A stretch of DNA of 64,000 bases from Pseudomonas sp. JAI120 (GTDB lineage Bacteria; Pseudomonadota; Gammaproteobacteria; Pseudomonadales; Pseudomonadaceae). Shown here piece after piece: positions 32,877 through 41,588 of this stretch (positions are counted from its first letter, which is position 1; each line of letters begins with the position of its first letter). A program made the position numbers and the translations under genes. The stretch is from the NCBI RefSeq assembly GCF_014207255.1, contig NZ_JACHCZ010000004.1:434001-498000 (forward strand), in the 5' to 3' direction. Below the pieces are notes generated by a model. That model ran no database searches. It was given only the letters and a program-made list of their open reading frames with translations, and was not told where the DNA came from.

Positions 32877-35221
32877 GCAATCATCATCAAGCCGACCAAA
32901 CCCCAACCCCGCGCTACAAGCCCTACAAGGGCCCGGCTGGCGGCTGGGGGGCGCTGATCAGCGTGGCACAGGCGTGGTTGACCAGCGACAACGCGCTGAA
33001 AAACCTGCGCATGATGCTCAAGACCAACCAGAACGGCGGCTTCGACTGCCCGGGCTGCGCCTGGGGCGACTCGCCGGAAAGCGGCATGGTCAAGTTCTGC
33101 GAAAACGGCGCCAAGGCGGTCAACTGGGAAGCCACCAAGCGCCGTGTCGATGCGGCATTCTTCGCCAAGCACAGCGTCACCGCCCTGCTGGAGCAAAGCG
33201 ACTATTGGCTTGAGTACCAAGGCCGCCTGACCGAGCCAATGCGCTACGACGCTGAAACCGACCGCTATACCCCCATCAGCTGGGAAGCGGCCTTCGATCT
33301 GGTCGGCAAACACCTCAACGCCCTGCCCAGCCCGGACATGGCTGAGTTCTACACCTCGGGCCGTGCCAGTAACGAAGCGGCGTACCTGTACCAGTTGTTC
33401 GTGCGCGCCTACGGCACCAACAACTTCCCGGATTGCTCGAACATGTGTCACGAGGCCAGCGGCGTGGCCCTGGCACAGAGCGTGGGCGTCGGCAAAGGCA
33501 CCGTGACCTTTGATGACTTCGAACATGCCGATGCGATTTTCGTCTGGGGCCAGAACCCCGGCACCAACCATCCTCGTATGCTTGAACCGCTGCGCGAAGC
33601 GGTGAAACGTGGCGCCCAGGTGGTGTGCATCAACCCCCTCAAGGAGCGCGGCCTGGAACGCTTCCAGCATCCGCAGCACCCGCTGGAAATGCTCACCAAC
33701 GGCGACAAGCCGACCAACACCGCGTACTTCCGCCCAGCCCTGGGTGGCGACATGGCGATCCTGCGCGGCATGGCCAAGTTCCTGCTACTGTGGGAGCGCC
33801 AGGCTCAGGCCGAAGGCAAGGAAGCCGTGTTCGACCACGATTTCCTCAATGAACACACCGCCAACGTGCTCGATTACCTGGGCCAGATCGACGATACCTC
33901 CTGGGATGAAATCGTCGCGCAGTCGGGCCTGCCCCTGGTCGAGATCGAGCAAGCGGCGCGCATGTACGCCAAGGGCAAGAACGTGATCATGTGCTGGGCG
34001 ATGGGTATCACCCAGCACCGCCACTCGGTGCCGACTATCCAGGAAATCGCCAACCTGATGCTGCTGCGCGGCAACATCGGCCGCCCCGGCGCTGGCCTAT
34101 GCCCGGTGCGTGGCCACAGTAACGTGCAGGGCGACCGCACCATGGGTATCAACGAGCGCCCACCGGTGGCGTTCCTCGACGCTCTGGAGCGGCGCTTCCA
34201 GTTCCAGGTACCGCGCACCAACGGGCACAACGTGGTGGAAGCGATCCACGCCATGCTCGAAGGCCGCTCCAAGGTGTTTATCGGCCTGGGCGGCAACTTC
34301 GCCCAAGCCACGCCGGACAGCCCGCGCACCTTCGAAGCGCTGCGCAATTGCGACCTGACCGTGCAGATCAGCACCAAGCTCAACCGCAGCCACTTGATGC
34401 ACGGCAAAGACGCGCTGATCCTGCCGTGCCTGGGCCGCACCGACATCGACATCCAGGCCGAAGGCCCGCAAGCCGTGACGGTGGAAGACTCGTTCAGCAT
34501 GGTCCACGACTCCAACGGGCAACTGCAGCCGCTGTCGAAGTTGATGAAATCGGAACCGGCCATCCTCGCCGGCATCGCCGCCGCGACCTTGGGTAGCACA
34601 CCGGTGGACTGGAACTGGTTGGTGGCCGATTACAGCCGCATTCGCGACCTGATCGCCGATACCATCCCAGGCTTCAAGGACTTCAACGAACGCCTCAAAC
34701 ACCCCGGTGGTTTCTACCTGGGCAACTCCGCCGGTGCACGGCGTTGGAACACCCCTTCGGGCCGTGCCAACTTCCGCCCGAACATCCTGCCCAAGGACCT
34801 GATCCACGAGCGTACCCACGCCACGGGCCGCGTACCGGACCTGATCATGCAGTCGATGCGCTCCCACGATCAGTACAACACCACCATTTATGGCCTGGAC
34901 GACCGTTATCGCGGGGTCAAAGGCCAGCGTGACGTGCTGTTCGTCAACGAAGCCGACATCATCCGCCTGGGCTTCAAGCCGGGGCAGAAAGCCGACATCG
35001 TGTCGTTGTGGGAAGACGGTCGTGAACGTCGAGTGAAGGGCTTCACCTTGTTGGCGTTTGATATTCCGGCGGGGCAGGCTGCGGCTTACTACCCAGAAGT
35101 GAACCCGCTGGTGCCACTGGAAAGCACTGGGGATGGCAGCCATACACCGACGTCGAAGTTCGTGGCGATACGTTTGGAAGCTGCCAGTGACAATGGGCTG
35201 ATCATGGCGCGTTCGGCCTGA
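32873..35221 (+). CDS. FdhF/YdeP-family molybdopterin oxidoreductase
   Basis: A 782-aa molybdopterin bis-MGD enzyme of the YdeP subgroup. The N-terminus lacks the usual four-cysteine FeS motif of formate dehydrogenase H and instead has GGFDCPGCAWGDSPES. Other family segments are YTSGRASNEAAYLYQLFVR, ICWAM-like MCWAMGITQHRHSV, CPVRGHSNVQGDRTMGI and HDQYNTTIYGLDDRY near the C-terminus. YdeP in E. coli is tied to acid resistance; the substrate is unknown. It starts with GTG overlapping the fdhD stop, so FdhD is its probable sulfurating partner. Confidence 0.9.
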   Translation: MSNHHQADQTPTPRYKPYKGPAGGWGALISVAQAWLTSDNALKNLRMMLKTNQNGGFDCPGCAWGDSPESGMVKFCENGAKAVNWEATKRRVDAAFFAKHSVTALLEQSDYWLEYQGRLTEPMRYDAETDRYTPISWEAAFDLVGKHLNALPSPDMAEFYTSGRASNEAAYLYQLFVRAYGTNNFPDCSNMCHEASGVALAQSVGVGKGTVTFDDFEHADAIFVWGQNPGTNHPRMLEPLREAVKRGAQVVCINPLKERGLERFQHPQHPLEMLTNGDKPTNTAYFRPALGGDMAILRGMAKFLLLWERQAQAEGKEAVFDHDFLNEHTANVLDYLGQIDDTSWDEIVAQSGLPLVEIEQAARMYAKGKNVIMCWAMGITQHRHSVPTIQEIANLMLLRGNIGRPGAGLCPVRGHSNVQGDRTMGINERPPVAFLDALERRFQFQVPRTNGHNVVEAIHAMLEGRSKVFIGLGGNFAQATPDSPRTFEALRNCDLTVQISTKLNRSHLMHGKDALILPCLGRTDIDIQAEGPQAVTVEDSFSMVHDSNGQLQPLSKLMKSEPAILAGIAAATLGSTPVDWNWLVADYSRIRDLIADTIPGFKDFNERLKHPGGFYLGNSAGARRWNTPSGRANFRPNILPKDLIHERTHATGRVPDLIMQSMRSHDQYNTTIYGLDDRYRGVKGQRDVLFVNEADIIRLGFKPGQKADIVSLWEDGRERRVKGFTLLAFDIPAGQAAAYYPEVNPLVPLESTGDGSHTPTSKFVAIRLEAASDNGLIMARSA

Positions 35222-35238
35222 CTGATCATTTCGGGCAC

Positions 35239-35272
35239 AAAAAAGGCCGCTTTTGCATAAAAGCGGCCGTTC
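35239..35272. terminator. Hairpin after the YdeP-type gene
   Basis: A 10-bp perfect stem (GGCCGCTTTT/AAAAGCGGCC) with a GCAT loop. The T tract lies on the minus-strand side (AAAAAA before the stem), so it is a weak plus-strand terminator and a better minus-strand one, although no minus-strand gene is near. Confidence 0.6.
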
Positions 35273-35426
35273 CGAAGTAGCTAAAGACTCGCAAAAATCA
35301 CTTAAGTTCCCGAGTTAAAACAGTAACTTAGAGAATTGTGTACAACTCGTGTTACTGGTCGGATTTCTATTGTAACCATGTCGATACAGCCTCAGGATCG
35401 CGCCGTCATCCTCTTGAGGTCTCTCT

Positions 35427-35900
35427 ATGAAGTTCTCCTCGATTCTCTTGTTGTCCCTTGGCCTGGTCAGTGGCGCAGCCATGGCCGGTGGCACCACCGA
35501 AGCCGGTGTGGGCGGCGCATTGGGCGGGGTTCTTGGCTCGGTTGTCGGCCAGCAGTTGGGCGGCAACACCGGTTCGACCATCGGCGCGGCCCTGGGTGGC
35601 GCAGGCGGTAGCGCAGTCGGCGCCGATAAGCGCAGCCGCGGCGAAGCAGCCATTGGCGGCGCACTGGGCGCAGCCGGCGGCAACGTGGTGGGCCGCAGTG
35701 TCGGCGGCGGCACCGGTGCACTGATCGGTTCAGCGGCCGGCGGTGGCGCAGGCGGTGCGCTGGGCAACTACATGGGCAACAAGAGCGATGATGATGATCG
35801 TCGTAGTCGTGATAACCGCCGTTATGACCGCGATGACCATCGCGGCCGTGGCCATGCCTACGGGCATCGCAAGAACAAGCATCACTACCGTCACCGCTAA
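35427..35900 (+). CDS. Glycine-zipper domain protein with His/Arg-rich tail
   Basis: A 157-aa protein. The signal peptide MKFSSILLLSLGLVSGAAMA is followed by about 95 residues of glycine-zipper repeats (GGALGGVLGSVVGQQLGGNT and similar) that should form membrane-inserting helices, then an acidic-to-basic tail (DDDDRRSRDNRR) ending RKNKHHYRHR. Similar YMGG-like proteins occur in the outer membrane or periplasm; function is not established. The histidine-rich end could bind metal, which is speculation. Monocistronic between hairpins. Confidence 0.82.
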   Translation: MKFSSILLLSLGLVSGAAMAGGTTEAGVGGALGGVLGSVVGQQLGGNTGSTIGAALGGAGGSAVGADKRSRGEAAIGGALGAAGGNVVGRSVGGGTGALIGSAAGGGAGGALGNYMGNKSDDDDRRSRDNRRYDRDDHRGRGHAYGHRKNKHHYRHR

Positions 35901-35924
35901 GCGCTAAAAAACAGCGCAAAACCA

Positions 35925-36017
35925 ATGTGGGAGGGGGCTTGCTCCCGATAGCAGGGTGTCAGCCACCCGTGTACTGGCTGACCCACCGCTATCGGGAGCA
36001 AGCCCCCTCCCACATTG
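35925..36017. repeat. Inverted REP pair (BIME)
   Basis: GTGGGAGGGGGCTTGCTCCC and its inverse enclose a short stem, between the convergent glycine-zipper and thioesterase genes. Same module as at 30372. Confidence 0.92.
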
Positions 36018-36044
36018 AGTTCCGTGGTGCCTGCAACGCCGAAG

Positions 36045-36482
36045 TCAGACCACCAACCGCTGCAACGCCTCGCGCAACATCTCCGGAATAGTCACCGGCT
36101 GGTTCGTCCCCCGACCCACGAACACATGCACAAAGCGCCCCGCCGCACAGGCCTCCTCTTCGCCTGCCTTGAATACCGCCAATTCGTACTGCACTGAGCT
36201 GTTGCCCAACTTGCCCACCCGCAGGCCGATTTCCAGGCGGTCGGGAAAGGCAATCGACGCGAAGTAATCGCACGCCGAACTCACCACAAACCCCACCACC
36301 TCACCGTCATGAATATCCAACCCACCCTGTTCGATCAGGTAAGTATTCACCGCCGTGTCGAAGAAGCTGTAATAGGTGACATTGTTCACATGGCCGTACA
36401 CATCGTTGTCGTGCCAGCGCGTGATGATCGGCTGGAAGTGACGGTAATCGGCGCGTTGCGGCATTGAGTCAGGCATGGGCAC
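36045..36482 (-). CDS. Acyl-CoA thioesterase, 4-hydroxybenzoyl-CoA thioesterase family
   Basis: A 145-aa hotdog-fold enzyme. The active-site segment RWHDNDVYGHVNNVTYYSFF includes the family Asp and HVNN, as in YbgC/FadM-type acyl-CoA thioesterases. The substrate is not predictable. It is 17 bp downstream of recQ on the same strand, so it is probably co-transcribed, a pairing without an obvious functional link. An in-frame ATG two codons in (36476) is an equally good start. Confidence 0.88.
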   Translation of the reverse strand: MPMPDSMPQRADYRHFQPIITRWHDNDVYGHVNNVTYYSFFDTAVNTYLIEQGGLDIHDGEVVGFVVSSACDYFASIAFPDRLEIGLRVGKLGNSSVQYELAVFKAGEEEACAAGRFVHVFVGRGTNQPVTIPEMLREALQRLVV

Positions 36483-36499
36483 GTCTCATGAAAGTAGGG

Positions 36500-38437
36500 T
36501 TACAGGTCATTCAAATGGACTTGGGCCCACTCACGCACATCGGCGTAGGGATAGTCCTCCAGCGCAGCAAAACCAGGAATGCCGCGCGCCTTCAACTTGG
36601 TAAACAACGGCACGCTGATACCGCCCAGAAAACGTGTCAGTCGCTCAGCGCCTGGCAGTTGGCCGGTGTGCTCATGATGCCTGTGGATAAAATCACCGCA
36701 CAGCCCCATGAAGTTTTTATCCACAAGCGGCGGCAGGCTCGGCGGTGCCGGCAGATGCGCGACGTGGCCGTAGCATACGGAGCAGTGCCCGCAGCGCAGC
36801 GGTGCGTTTTCATCACCAAAGTAATGCGCCAGCCGCTGCCCCAGGCAATGTTCGGTGGCGAACAGATCAAGCATGGCGTGAATCCGCGCCACTTCCGTCA
36901 CCTCGTGCTGCTTGAAGCCTGTGTATAACTCGAGGCTCAACACCTGTGGATCAAAGTCGGTATCCAGCAGGCTGTAGACTTCGGTCATCTGCTTGCTTTC
37001 CAACTCGATCAGGCCTTGTTCCTGGAAGTAATCCAGGGCCTTCACCACCCGGCTGCGCTCGGCATTGTGTTGCTGGTAAAGCGCGTCAAAATCCACGGTC
37101 GCCCAGGTTTTTGCGCGTTTGCACACCTGGATGATCGCCGCGACAAACTGCTGGCGCTCGCCGGAAAAACGCGCCAGCAGGGCCTCGGGCTCGACCAGGT
37201 ACTTGAAGCGGTACTCGGCATAAAACGCGTAGCGCGGCGCGATAACGCCCTTGAGCTCCAGTTGCACCAGCAACGTCTTCAGCGGCAATTCGCGGATATT
37301 GCTGTGGTCCGACAGCGACCTCAGCAGGAACTCCCATTGCCCTTCACTGCGCGCTGCCTGCAACTCTTCCAGCACCCGCCGAATACCGTCCTGCTCCGGC
37401 GTATCGCCATACACGAAGTTTTCCAGCACATTGAGGCTGTCGCGGTTGGCCAGCACCAGGCAGTCCGAGGGCTGCCCATCCCGCCCCGCGCGGCCGATTT
37501 CCTGGCTGTAGTTCTCGATGGATTTGGGCAGGTCAAAATGCACGACATTGCGGATATCGCTCTTGTCGATCCCCATGCCAAACGCGATGGTAGCGACGAT
37601 GCAATTGGAGCGCCCACCCATGAAGCGCTGCTGGATGCCCTCACGCCTGTCGTGGGGCAAGCCGGCGTGATACGCCTCGGCCTGGATGCCGTTGCGGTTC
37701 AGGTGCTCGGCAATCTGCTCGGCGGTTTTCTGCAAGGTGACGTAGACGATGCTGGGCTGGTTGGCCCGCGCGCTCATCCACTGCACCAGGCGACGACGTT
37801 TGTCCGCACCGGCGACCGGCTCCACCAACAGGTTGAGGTTGGGCCGGTAGAAGCCCGTGGTGACCACGTCGTCGGGCGCAATGGCGAACTTGGCCTGCAT
37901 GTCGGCAATCACCTTGGGCGTGGCCGTCGCCGTCAGCAGCAGCGCTTGTGGGATCTTGAACTGGCGCTGGTAGTCCGGCAGCTTCAAATAATCCGGGCGG
38001 AAGTTGTGGCCCCACTCGGAAATACAGTGCGCCTCATCCACCACCAGCAGCGAGATCTGCACACTTTGCAGGAAGTGGCGAAAACGCTCGTTCTTCAAGC
38101 GCTCCACCGAGATCATCAGGATTTTCAGCTCGCCGGAACGTGCGCGGGCCATCACGTCATTGGCGTCCTCGCGGCTTTGCGCCGAATCGATACTGCCCGC
38201 CGAAATACCATGGCGTTGCAGGAAGCCCAACTGGTCCTGCATCAACGCCAGCAGCGGCGACACCACCAGTGTCAGGTGCGGCAGCAACACCGCCGACAGT
38301 TGGTAACACAGGGACTTGCCCGACCCCGTAGGAAAAATGGCCGCAGCCGAACGACCCGCCAGTACGGCGCTGACCGTTTCTTCCTGGCCCAAACGAAACT
38401 GTGGATAACCAAAGACCTGTTGGAGGGTGTCGTGCAT
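36500..38437 (-). CDS. recQ: ATP-dependent DNA helicase RecQ
   Basis: A 645-aa superfamily-2 helicase. Motif 0/I FRLGQEETVSAVLAGRSAAA then FPTGSGKSLCYQ, motif II VVDEAHCISEWGHNFRPDY, motif V ATIAFGMGIDKSDIRNVVH and motif VI QEIGRAGRDGQ are all present. The RQC zinc-binding cysteines appear late (APLRCGHCSVCYG), and the C-terminus FTKLKARGIPGFAALEDYPY is an HRDC-like or winged tail. It unwinds recombination and replication intermediates. The spacing of the RQC zinc cluster differs from E. coli RecQ, so it may be the shorter RecQ-like paralogue of pseudomonads. Confidence 0.9.
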   Translation of the reverse strand: MHDTLQQVFGYPQFRLGQEETVSAVLAGRSAAAIFPTGSGKSLCYQLSAVLLPHLTLVVSPLLALMQDQLGFLQRHGISAGSIDSAQSREDANDVMARARSGELKILMISVERLKNERFRHFLQSVQISLLVVDEAHCISEWGHNFRPDYLKLPDYQRQFKIPQALLLTATATPKVIADMQAKFAIAPDDVVTTGFYRPNLNLLVEPVAGADKRRRLVQWMSARANQPSIVYVTLQKTAEQIAEHLNRNGIQAEAYHAGLPHDRREGIQQRFMGGRSNCIVATIAFGMGIDKSDIRNVVHFDLPKSIENYSQEIGRAGRDGQPSDCLVLANRDSLNVLENFVYGDTPEQDGIRRVLEELQAARSEGQWEFLLRSLSDHSNIRELPLKTLLVQLELKGVIAPRYAFYAEYRFKYLVEPEALLARFSGERQQFVAAIIQVCKRAKTWATVDFDALYQQHNAERSRVVKALDYFQEQGLIELESKQMTEVYSLLDTDFDPQVLSLELYTGFKQHEVTEVARIHAMLDLFATEHCLGQRLAHYFGDENAPLRCGHCSVCYGHVAHLPAPPSLPPLVDKNFMGLCGDFIHRHHEHTGQLPGAERLTRFLGGISVPLFTKLKARGIPGFAALEDYPYADVREWAQVHLNDL

Positions 38438-38607
38438 AAGCTGTCACTCCATTGACCGCTGAAGGTGGCCTAAAAACGTAGCCCACTGAGCTCAGCGAAT
38501 CGAGAAAGGTCGCATGGAAAAAAGAGACAGGATGATACACAGGGTGCAGCAATGGCCTTGGGCCAAATTCGACAAGTTCGACTGTGGCTGTAGGAACACC
38601 ACAAACC

Positions 38608-38643
38608 AAATGTGGGAGGGGGATTGCCCCCCTCCCACATTTC
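38608..38643. repeat. REP-type hairpin
   Basis: GTGGGAGGGGGATTGCCCCC followed by CTCCCAC forms a near-perfect stem, between recQ (upstream side) and the end of the YfaP-like gene. It may end the latter's transcript on the minus strand. Confidence 0.85.
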
Positions 38644-38663
38644 AGAACTGCGCTACAGCTGAA

Positions 38664-39839
38664 TCAGCGATTCTGTACCCGCTCAATCGCCGTGTCATAC
38701 ACCGGGTTGGCCTTCTGCTCCTTGGCCAACTGGTAGTGACGCAACGCATCCGGGAACTGCCCCGCCGCTTCGTAGATCCGCGCAATGTTGTAGTAGGCAC
38801 CTGCACGCACGGTGGCAGCATTGGCGCCGGTGGCAAGGGCGATAGCCTTGCGGTTGGCCCAGATCGACTCGGCAGTGTTACCGGCTTTCTGATAAGCCAA
38901 GCCGAGGTTGCCATAGGCCTTGCCGAAGCCATTGTCCAACTCGATAGCCTGGCGGAACAGGTCGATGGCCTGGTCCAGCTTGCCGGCCTGGTAGGCCGCT
39001 TCACCCTGCAGGTTCAGACGCTTCGCATCTGTTTGTATGGAAGAGCTGACGGTGACTGCGGTGACCGCGACGCTGTCATCCAGCAGCGGCTTGACTTCGT
39101 TCAGCACATTGGCGGCATTCACTGTCACGCCACTGAAGGTGTTGATGTCCTGGAAGTCGCCGCTGCCGGTCATGCGGAACACCGTCCACAGGTTGCCGCT
39201 GCGGTTTTTAGGCACGTAGTAGGTACGCACCAGCGATTGACCCATGTACACGAACACCTTGGCTTCGCTGTCAGACAACTGGCGCGAGCCTGGGTTGCCG
39301 CCATTGCTGTAGTCGTGCACGGCATAGACGTAGCTTTCGCCGTAGTGTTTTTTCTGCAGGGTGATGGTTTCCGGGCCGTAGCTGTCGGTGTCATCCACAT
39401 CCAACTCGGCGTCGGTCCCCTTCTGGTTCTCGAAATAGATGTTATTGCCGGGGAAAATCATGTGGGAGTCGAGGTCACTCGGCGTCTTGCCCCACGTCAG
39501 CACCACACGCAGGCCATCGAGGTTTTCCATCACCGGGCTGATGGCGTAGGTCATGCCCGCGCATGGGCACTTCACCACCAGGTTGGAGTAGCCGGGCTTC
39601 TTGATGATCAGCAGGTTGCTCGCATCATCGGCGGCCTCACTGGTCAGCGTCACTTGGCCCTGCGCGTTGGTGCGGCCCACCACATTCTGTGCGCCGTTAC
39701 GTTGCAGCAGCACTTCGGCATCGGCGATTTTCTGGTCCTTGACCACCGCACTGAGCACTTCGATCGGCAACTGTCCGGCCTGGACCGAAAAAGCCACCGC
39801 ACACAATGACACCGTCGAAGCAACACGAAGCAAACCCAT
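38664..39839 (-). CDS. Exported YfaP-like protein with TPR repeats
   Basis: A 391-aa protein with a signal peptide (MGLLRVASTVSLCAVAFSVQ, then AG). The first half is two beta-rich modules: a carboxypeptidase-regulatory-like domain (EVLSAVVKDQKIADAEVLLQ ... GRTNAQGQVTL) and a DUF2135/YfaP-like domain (LRVVLTWGKTPSDLDSHMIF ... YVYAVHDYSNGG). The C-terminal 130 residues are tetratricopeptide repeats (AAYQAGKLDQAIDLFRQAIE; GKAYGNLGLAYQKAGNTAES). The combination suggests a periplasmic or surface protein that binds partners. Function is unknown; it is monocistronic. Confidence 0.8.
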   Translation of the reverse strand: MGLLRVASTVSLCAVAFSVQAGQLPIEVLSAVVKDQKIADAEVLLQRNGAQNVVGRTNAQGQVTLTSEAADDASNLLIIKKPGYSNLVVKCPCAGMTYAISPVMENLDGLRVVLTWGKTPSDLDSHMIFPGNNIYFENQKGTDAELDVDDTDSYGPETITLQKKHYGESYVYAVHDYSNGGNPGSRQLSDSEAKVFVYMGQSLVRTYYVPKNRSGNLWTVFRMTGSGDFQDINTFSGVTVNAANVLNEVKPLLDDSVAVTAVTVSSSIQTDAKRLNLQGEAAYQAGKLDQAIDLFRQAIELDNGFGKAYGNLGLAYQKAGNTAESIWANRKAIALATGANAATVRAGAYYNIARIYEAAGQFPDALRHYQLAKEQKANPVYDTAIERVQNR

Positions 39840-40015
39840 GCTTAACTCCCTTTAAGTAGCGGGCGGAAATCGCCCTACAAGATTTTGCGGTGAAACATAC
39901 GCTGAATTCCGGGTGTCGGCGGATTTTTTGTACAGAATGTGACGTGGTTTTTATCCCGCCTTCCCGTTGAAGCATTGCGCTACAATCAAACCTTGCTACC
40001 CAGGAGTGCGCTGCG

Positions 40016-40186
40016 ATGAGCGAACTGACGTTTGAGCAAAAACAGGATCATTACCACAAGATCCGCCGTTCCAATTACCTGGCCAGCCTGCGCCTGGAAG
40101 GGTTCGACACCCAGCCGGCCGACGTCGACAAACCCCTGCCGACCCGCGAATCCGTGCTTGCCAAGTACCGCAATACCCCACGCTGA
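40016..40186 (+). CDS. YhfG-type antitoxin of a Fic toxin
   Basis: A 56-aa protein, MSELTFEQKQDHYHKIRRSN and onward, with AGGAG 8-12 nt upstream. It resembles E. coli YhfG, which is encoded before fic. Residues 24-29, SLRLEG, match the class-I Fic inhibitory motif (S/T)xxxE(G/N), whose glutamate pushes into the toxin's ATP site. The TGA stop shares its last base with the ATG of the Fic gene, so the two are tightly coupled with the antitoxin first. The gene is short enough to be missed by default length cut-offs. Confidence 0.82.
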   Translation: MSELTFEQKQDHYHKIRRSNYLASLRLEGFDTQPADVDKPLPTRESVLAKYRNTPR

Positions 40187-40785
40187 TGCTCGACAAATAC
40201 GGGGTGGGCCAGGATCCGTACTGCTATCCCGATAGCAGCGTCCTGCGCAACCGCCTCGATTTGCTCGACGAAGCCCGCCTGCACCAGGCCGAGCGGGAAT
40301 TATCCGAAATCGCCGTAGGCAGCCTCCCGCTCTTCCCCCCGCCCTACGACCTCGACCGCCTGCAACACATCCACCGCACGCTGTTCGGTGACATCTACGA
40401 CTGGGCCGGTGAGTTGCGCAGCGTGAACATCCAGAAAGGCGACACCCTGTTCTGCACCCCGGAGCGCATCCCTCCGGAAGCCGCGAAGATTATCCGGCAG
40501 ATGGAAGAGGCAAACTGGTTTGTTGGTGCCAGCCAAACCGAGTTGATAAGCAAGATTGCCGAAGCCTATGGCGACCTCAACGTCATCCACCCCTTCCGCG
40601 AGGGCAACGGCCGGGCGCAGCGGATTTTGTTTGAACAGATCATCGTGAACGCGGGGTTTTCAGTGAACTGGTGGCTGGTGAAACACGCGGCATGGATACC
40701 GGCGAATATTGACGCGGTGGCGTGTGATTATCGGGGGTTGGAGGCGATTTTTGAGCGGTGTATCAGCAGGCCTGCAGGGCAGTGA
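40186..40785 (+). CDS. fic: Fic-family AMP-transferase toxin
   Basis: A 199-aa Fic protein. The active loop HPFREGNGRAQR at residues 135-146 gives catalytic His135, metal-binding Glu139, Asn141, Arg143 and Arg146, matching HxFx(D/E)GNGRxxR exactly. The N-terminal region (YDWAGELRSVNIQKGDT, the beta-hairpin flap) is also typical. It transfers AMP from ATP to target proteins; FicT toxins of this kind AMPylate DNA gyrase and topoisomerase IV. No own inhibitory helix is visible, consistent with a separate antitoxin encoded just upstream. Confidence 0.93.
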   Translation: MLDKYGVGQDPYCYPDSSVLRNRLDLLDEARLHQAERELSEIAVGSLPLFPPPYDLDRLQHIHRTLFGDIYDWAGELRSVNIQKGDTLFCTPERIPPEAAKIIRQMEEANWFVGASQTELISKIAEAYGDLNVIHPFREGNGRAQRILFEQIIVNAGFSVNWWLVKHAAWIPANIDAVACDYRGLEAIFERCISRPAGQ

Positions 40786-40835
40786 TCATTCCTCACGCCC
40801 TGCGTGGGAATGCTCTGAAATCTAAGCAACACCCT

Positions 40836-40937
40836 TTGTAGGAGCGAGCTTGCTCGCGAAAATCATCAACGACGACGCGGTAAACCAGAAGAAACGCGGC
40901 GTCCTTGAGTTTTTCGCGAACAAGTTCGCTCCTACAA
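40836..40937. repeat. Inverted REP pair of the GTAGGAGCGAGC type
   Basis: TTGTAGGAGCGAGCTTGCTC at the left is mirrored by GAACAAGTTCGCTCCTACAA at the right, with a slightly diverged right arm. It follows the fic gene. This is a different REP subtype from the GTGGGAGGGGG elements elsewhere in the window. Confidence 0.88.
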
Positions 40938-41078
40938 TTGACCAGCTTTGCTTGTTAAGTCACTGCCAAGCCACAAATGCCGGAAACGGCCGTAGGAAAC
41001 CTCCAAATACCGCGACATCCCCTTCCCAAACTGCTCCAAACACCCGCTTGACCCTCTACAGAAGTTACCCGTAGCTGA

Positions 41079-41588
41079 ATGAAAATAGCGCGGTCTCAAC
41101 TTTCTCGGCAGAAACCTGTGAACATCGAAAGGGCTCAACACATCGGCCACTATGGCGTCATCTTCACAGTGAATCGCTTCACTGTTGTGCCTGACAATCG
41201 GCATGCTTTGGCCAATCTATGCCTGCTTGAAACAAAAACGGCAGCGCGACAAGTGCGCGATCAGATACGTAGGCTGTACGAAAAAATGCTGGCCAGAGAC
41301 TTGCCATGCGAAATGGCGGTCGCGATTTCCCATCCTTTGAGACGGAATCAGGCCGATCGGTTAAACGATCAAAACGTGCTCATCAAACACATAATCTCCG
41401 GAGCGGTTAAAGCACCGGGGATTGCCATTTCAACCGTAACCGCGGGCTTCGTTGGAGATACGATTTCCGGCAAGCTTCGTAGATATCACGCTGGAGACAT
41501 CATCATCGGTCTGGATGCCAGTGTGAGAGGAGGCATAGGGCCTCAGCGGTCAACACTCTCAATGCATGTCTACCCGGACGAGTCTTAG
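41079..41588 (+). CDS. Hypothetical protein, 169 aa
   Basis: I do not recognise this protein. It is basic in its N-terminal half (RQVRDQIRRLYEKMLARDL) and ends with a glycine-rich, probably beta/hydrophobic region (GAVKAPGIAISTVTAGFVGD; GDIIIGLDASVRGGIGPQRS). It has no signal peptide and no catalytic signature I can name. A TGA stop immediately precedes the ATG, so the start is fixed unless a later codon is used; the ribosome-binding site is weak. Base composition is clearly more AT-rich than flanking genes. It overlaps the next frame, which suggests co-translation, as in effector/immunity or toxin/antitoxin pairs, but that is inference. Confidence 0.5.
   Translation: MKIARSQLSRQKPVNIERAQHIGHYGVIFTVNRFTVVPDNRHALANLCLLETKTAARQVRDQIRRLYEKMLARDLPCEMAVAISHPLRRNQADRLNDQNVLIKHIISGAVKAPGIAISTVTAGFVGDTISGKLRRYHAGDIIIGLDASVRGGIGPQRSTLSMHVYPDES

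Noticed and set aside
37016..38455. 479-codon frame opposite recQ
   Set aside because: RecQ motifs are complete on the minus strand; no ribosome-binding site or domain supports the plus-strand frame.
40850..41074. 74-codon frame in the REP pair after fic
   Set aside because: It is mostly translated REP sequence with no ribosome-binding site.
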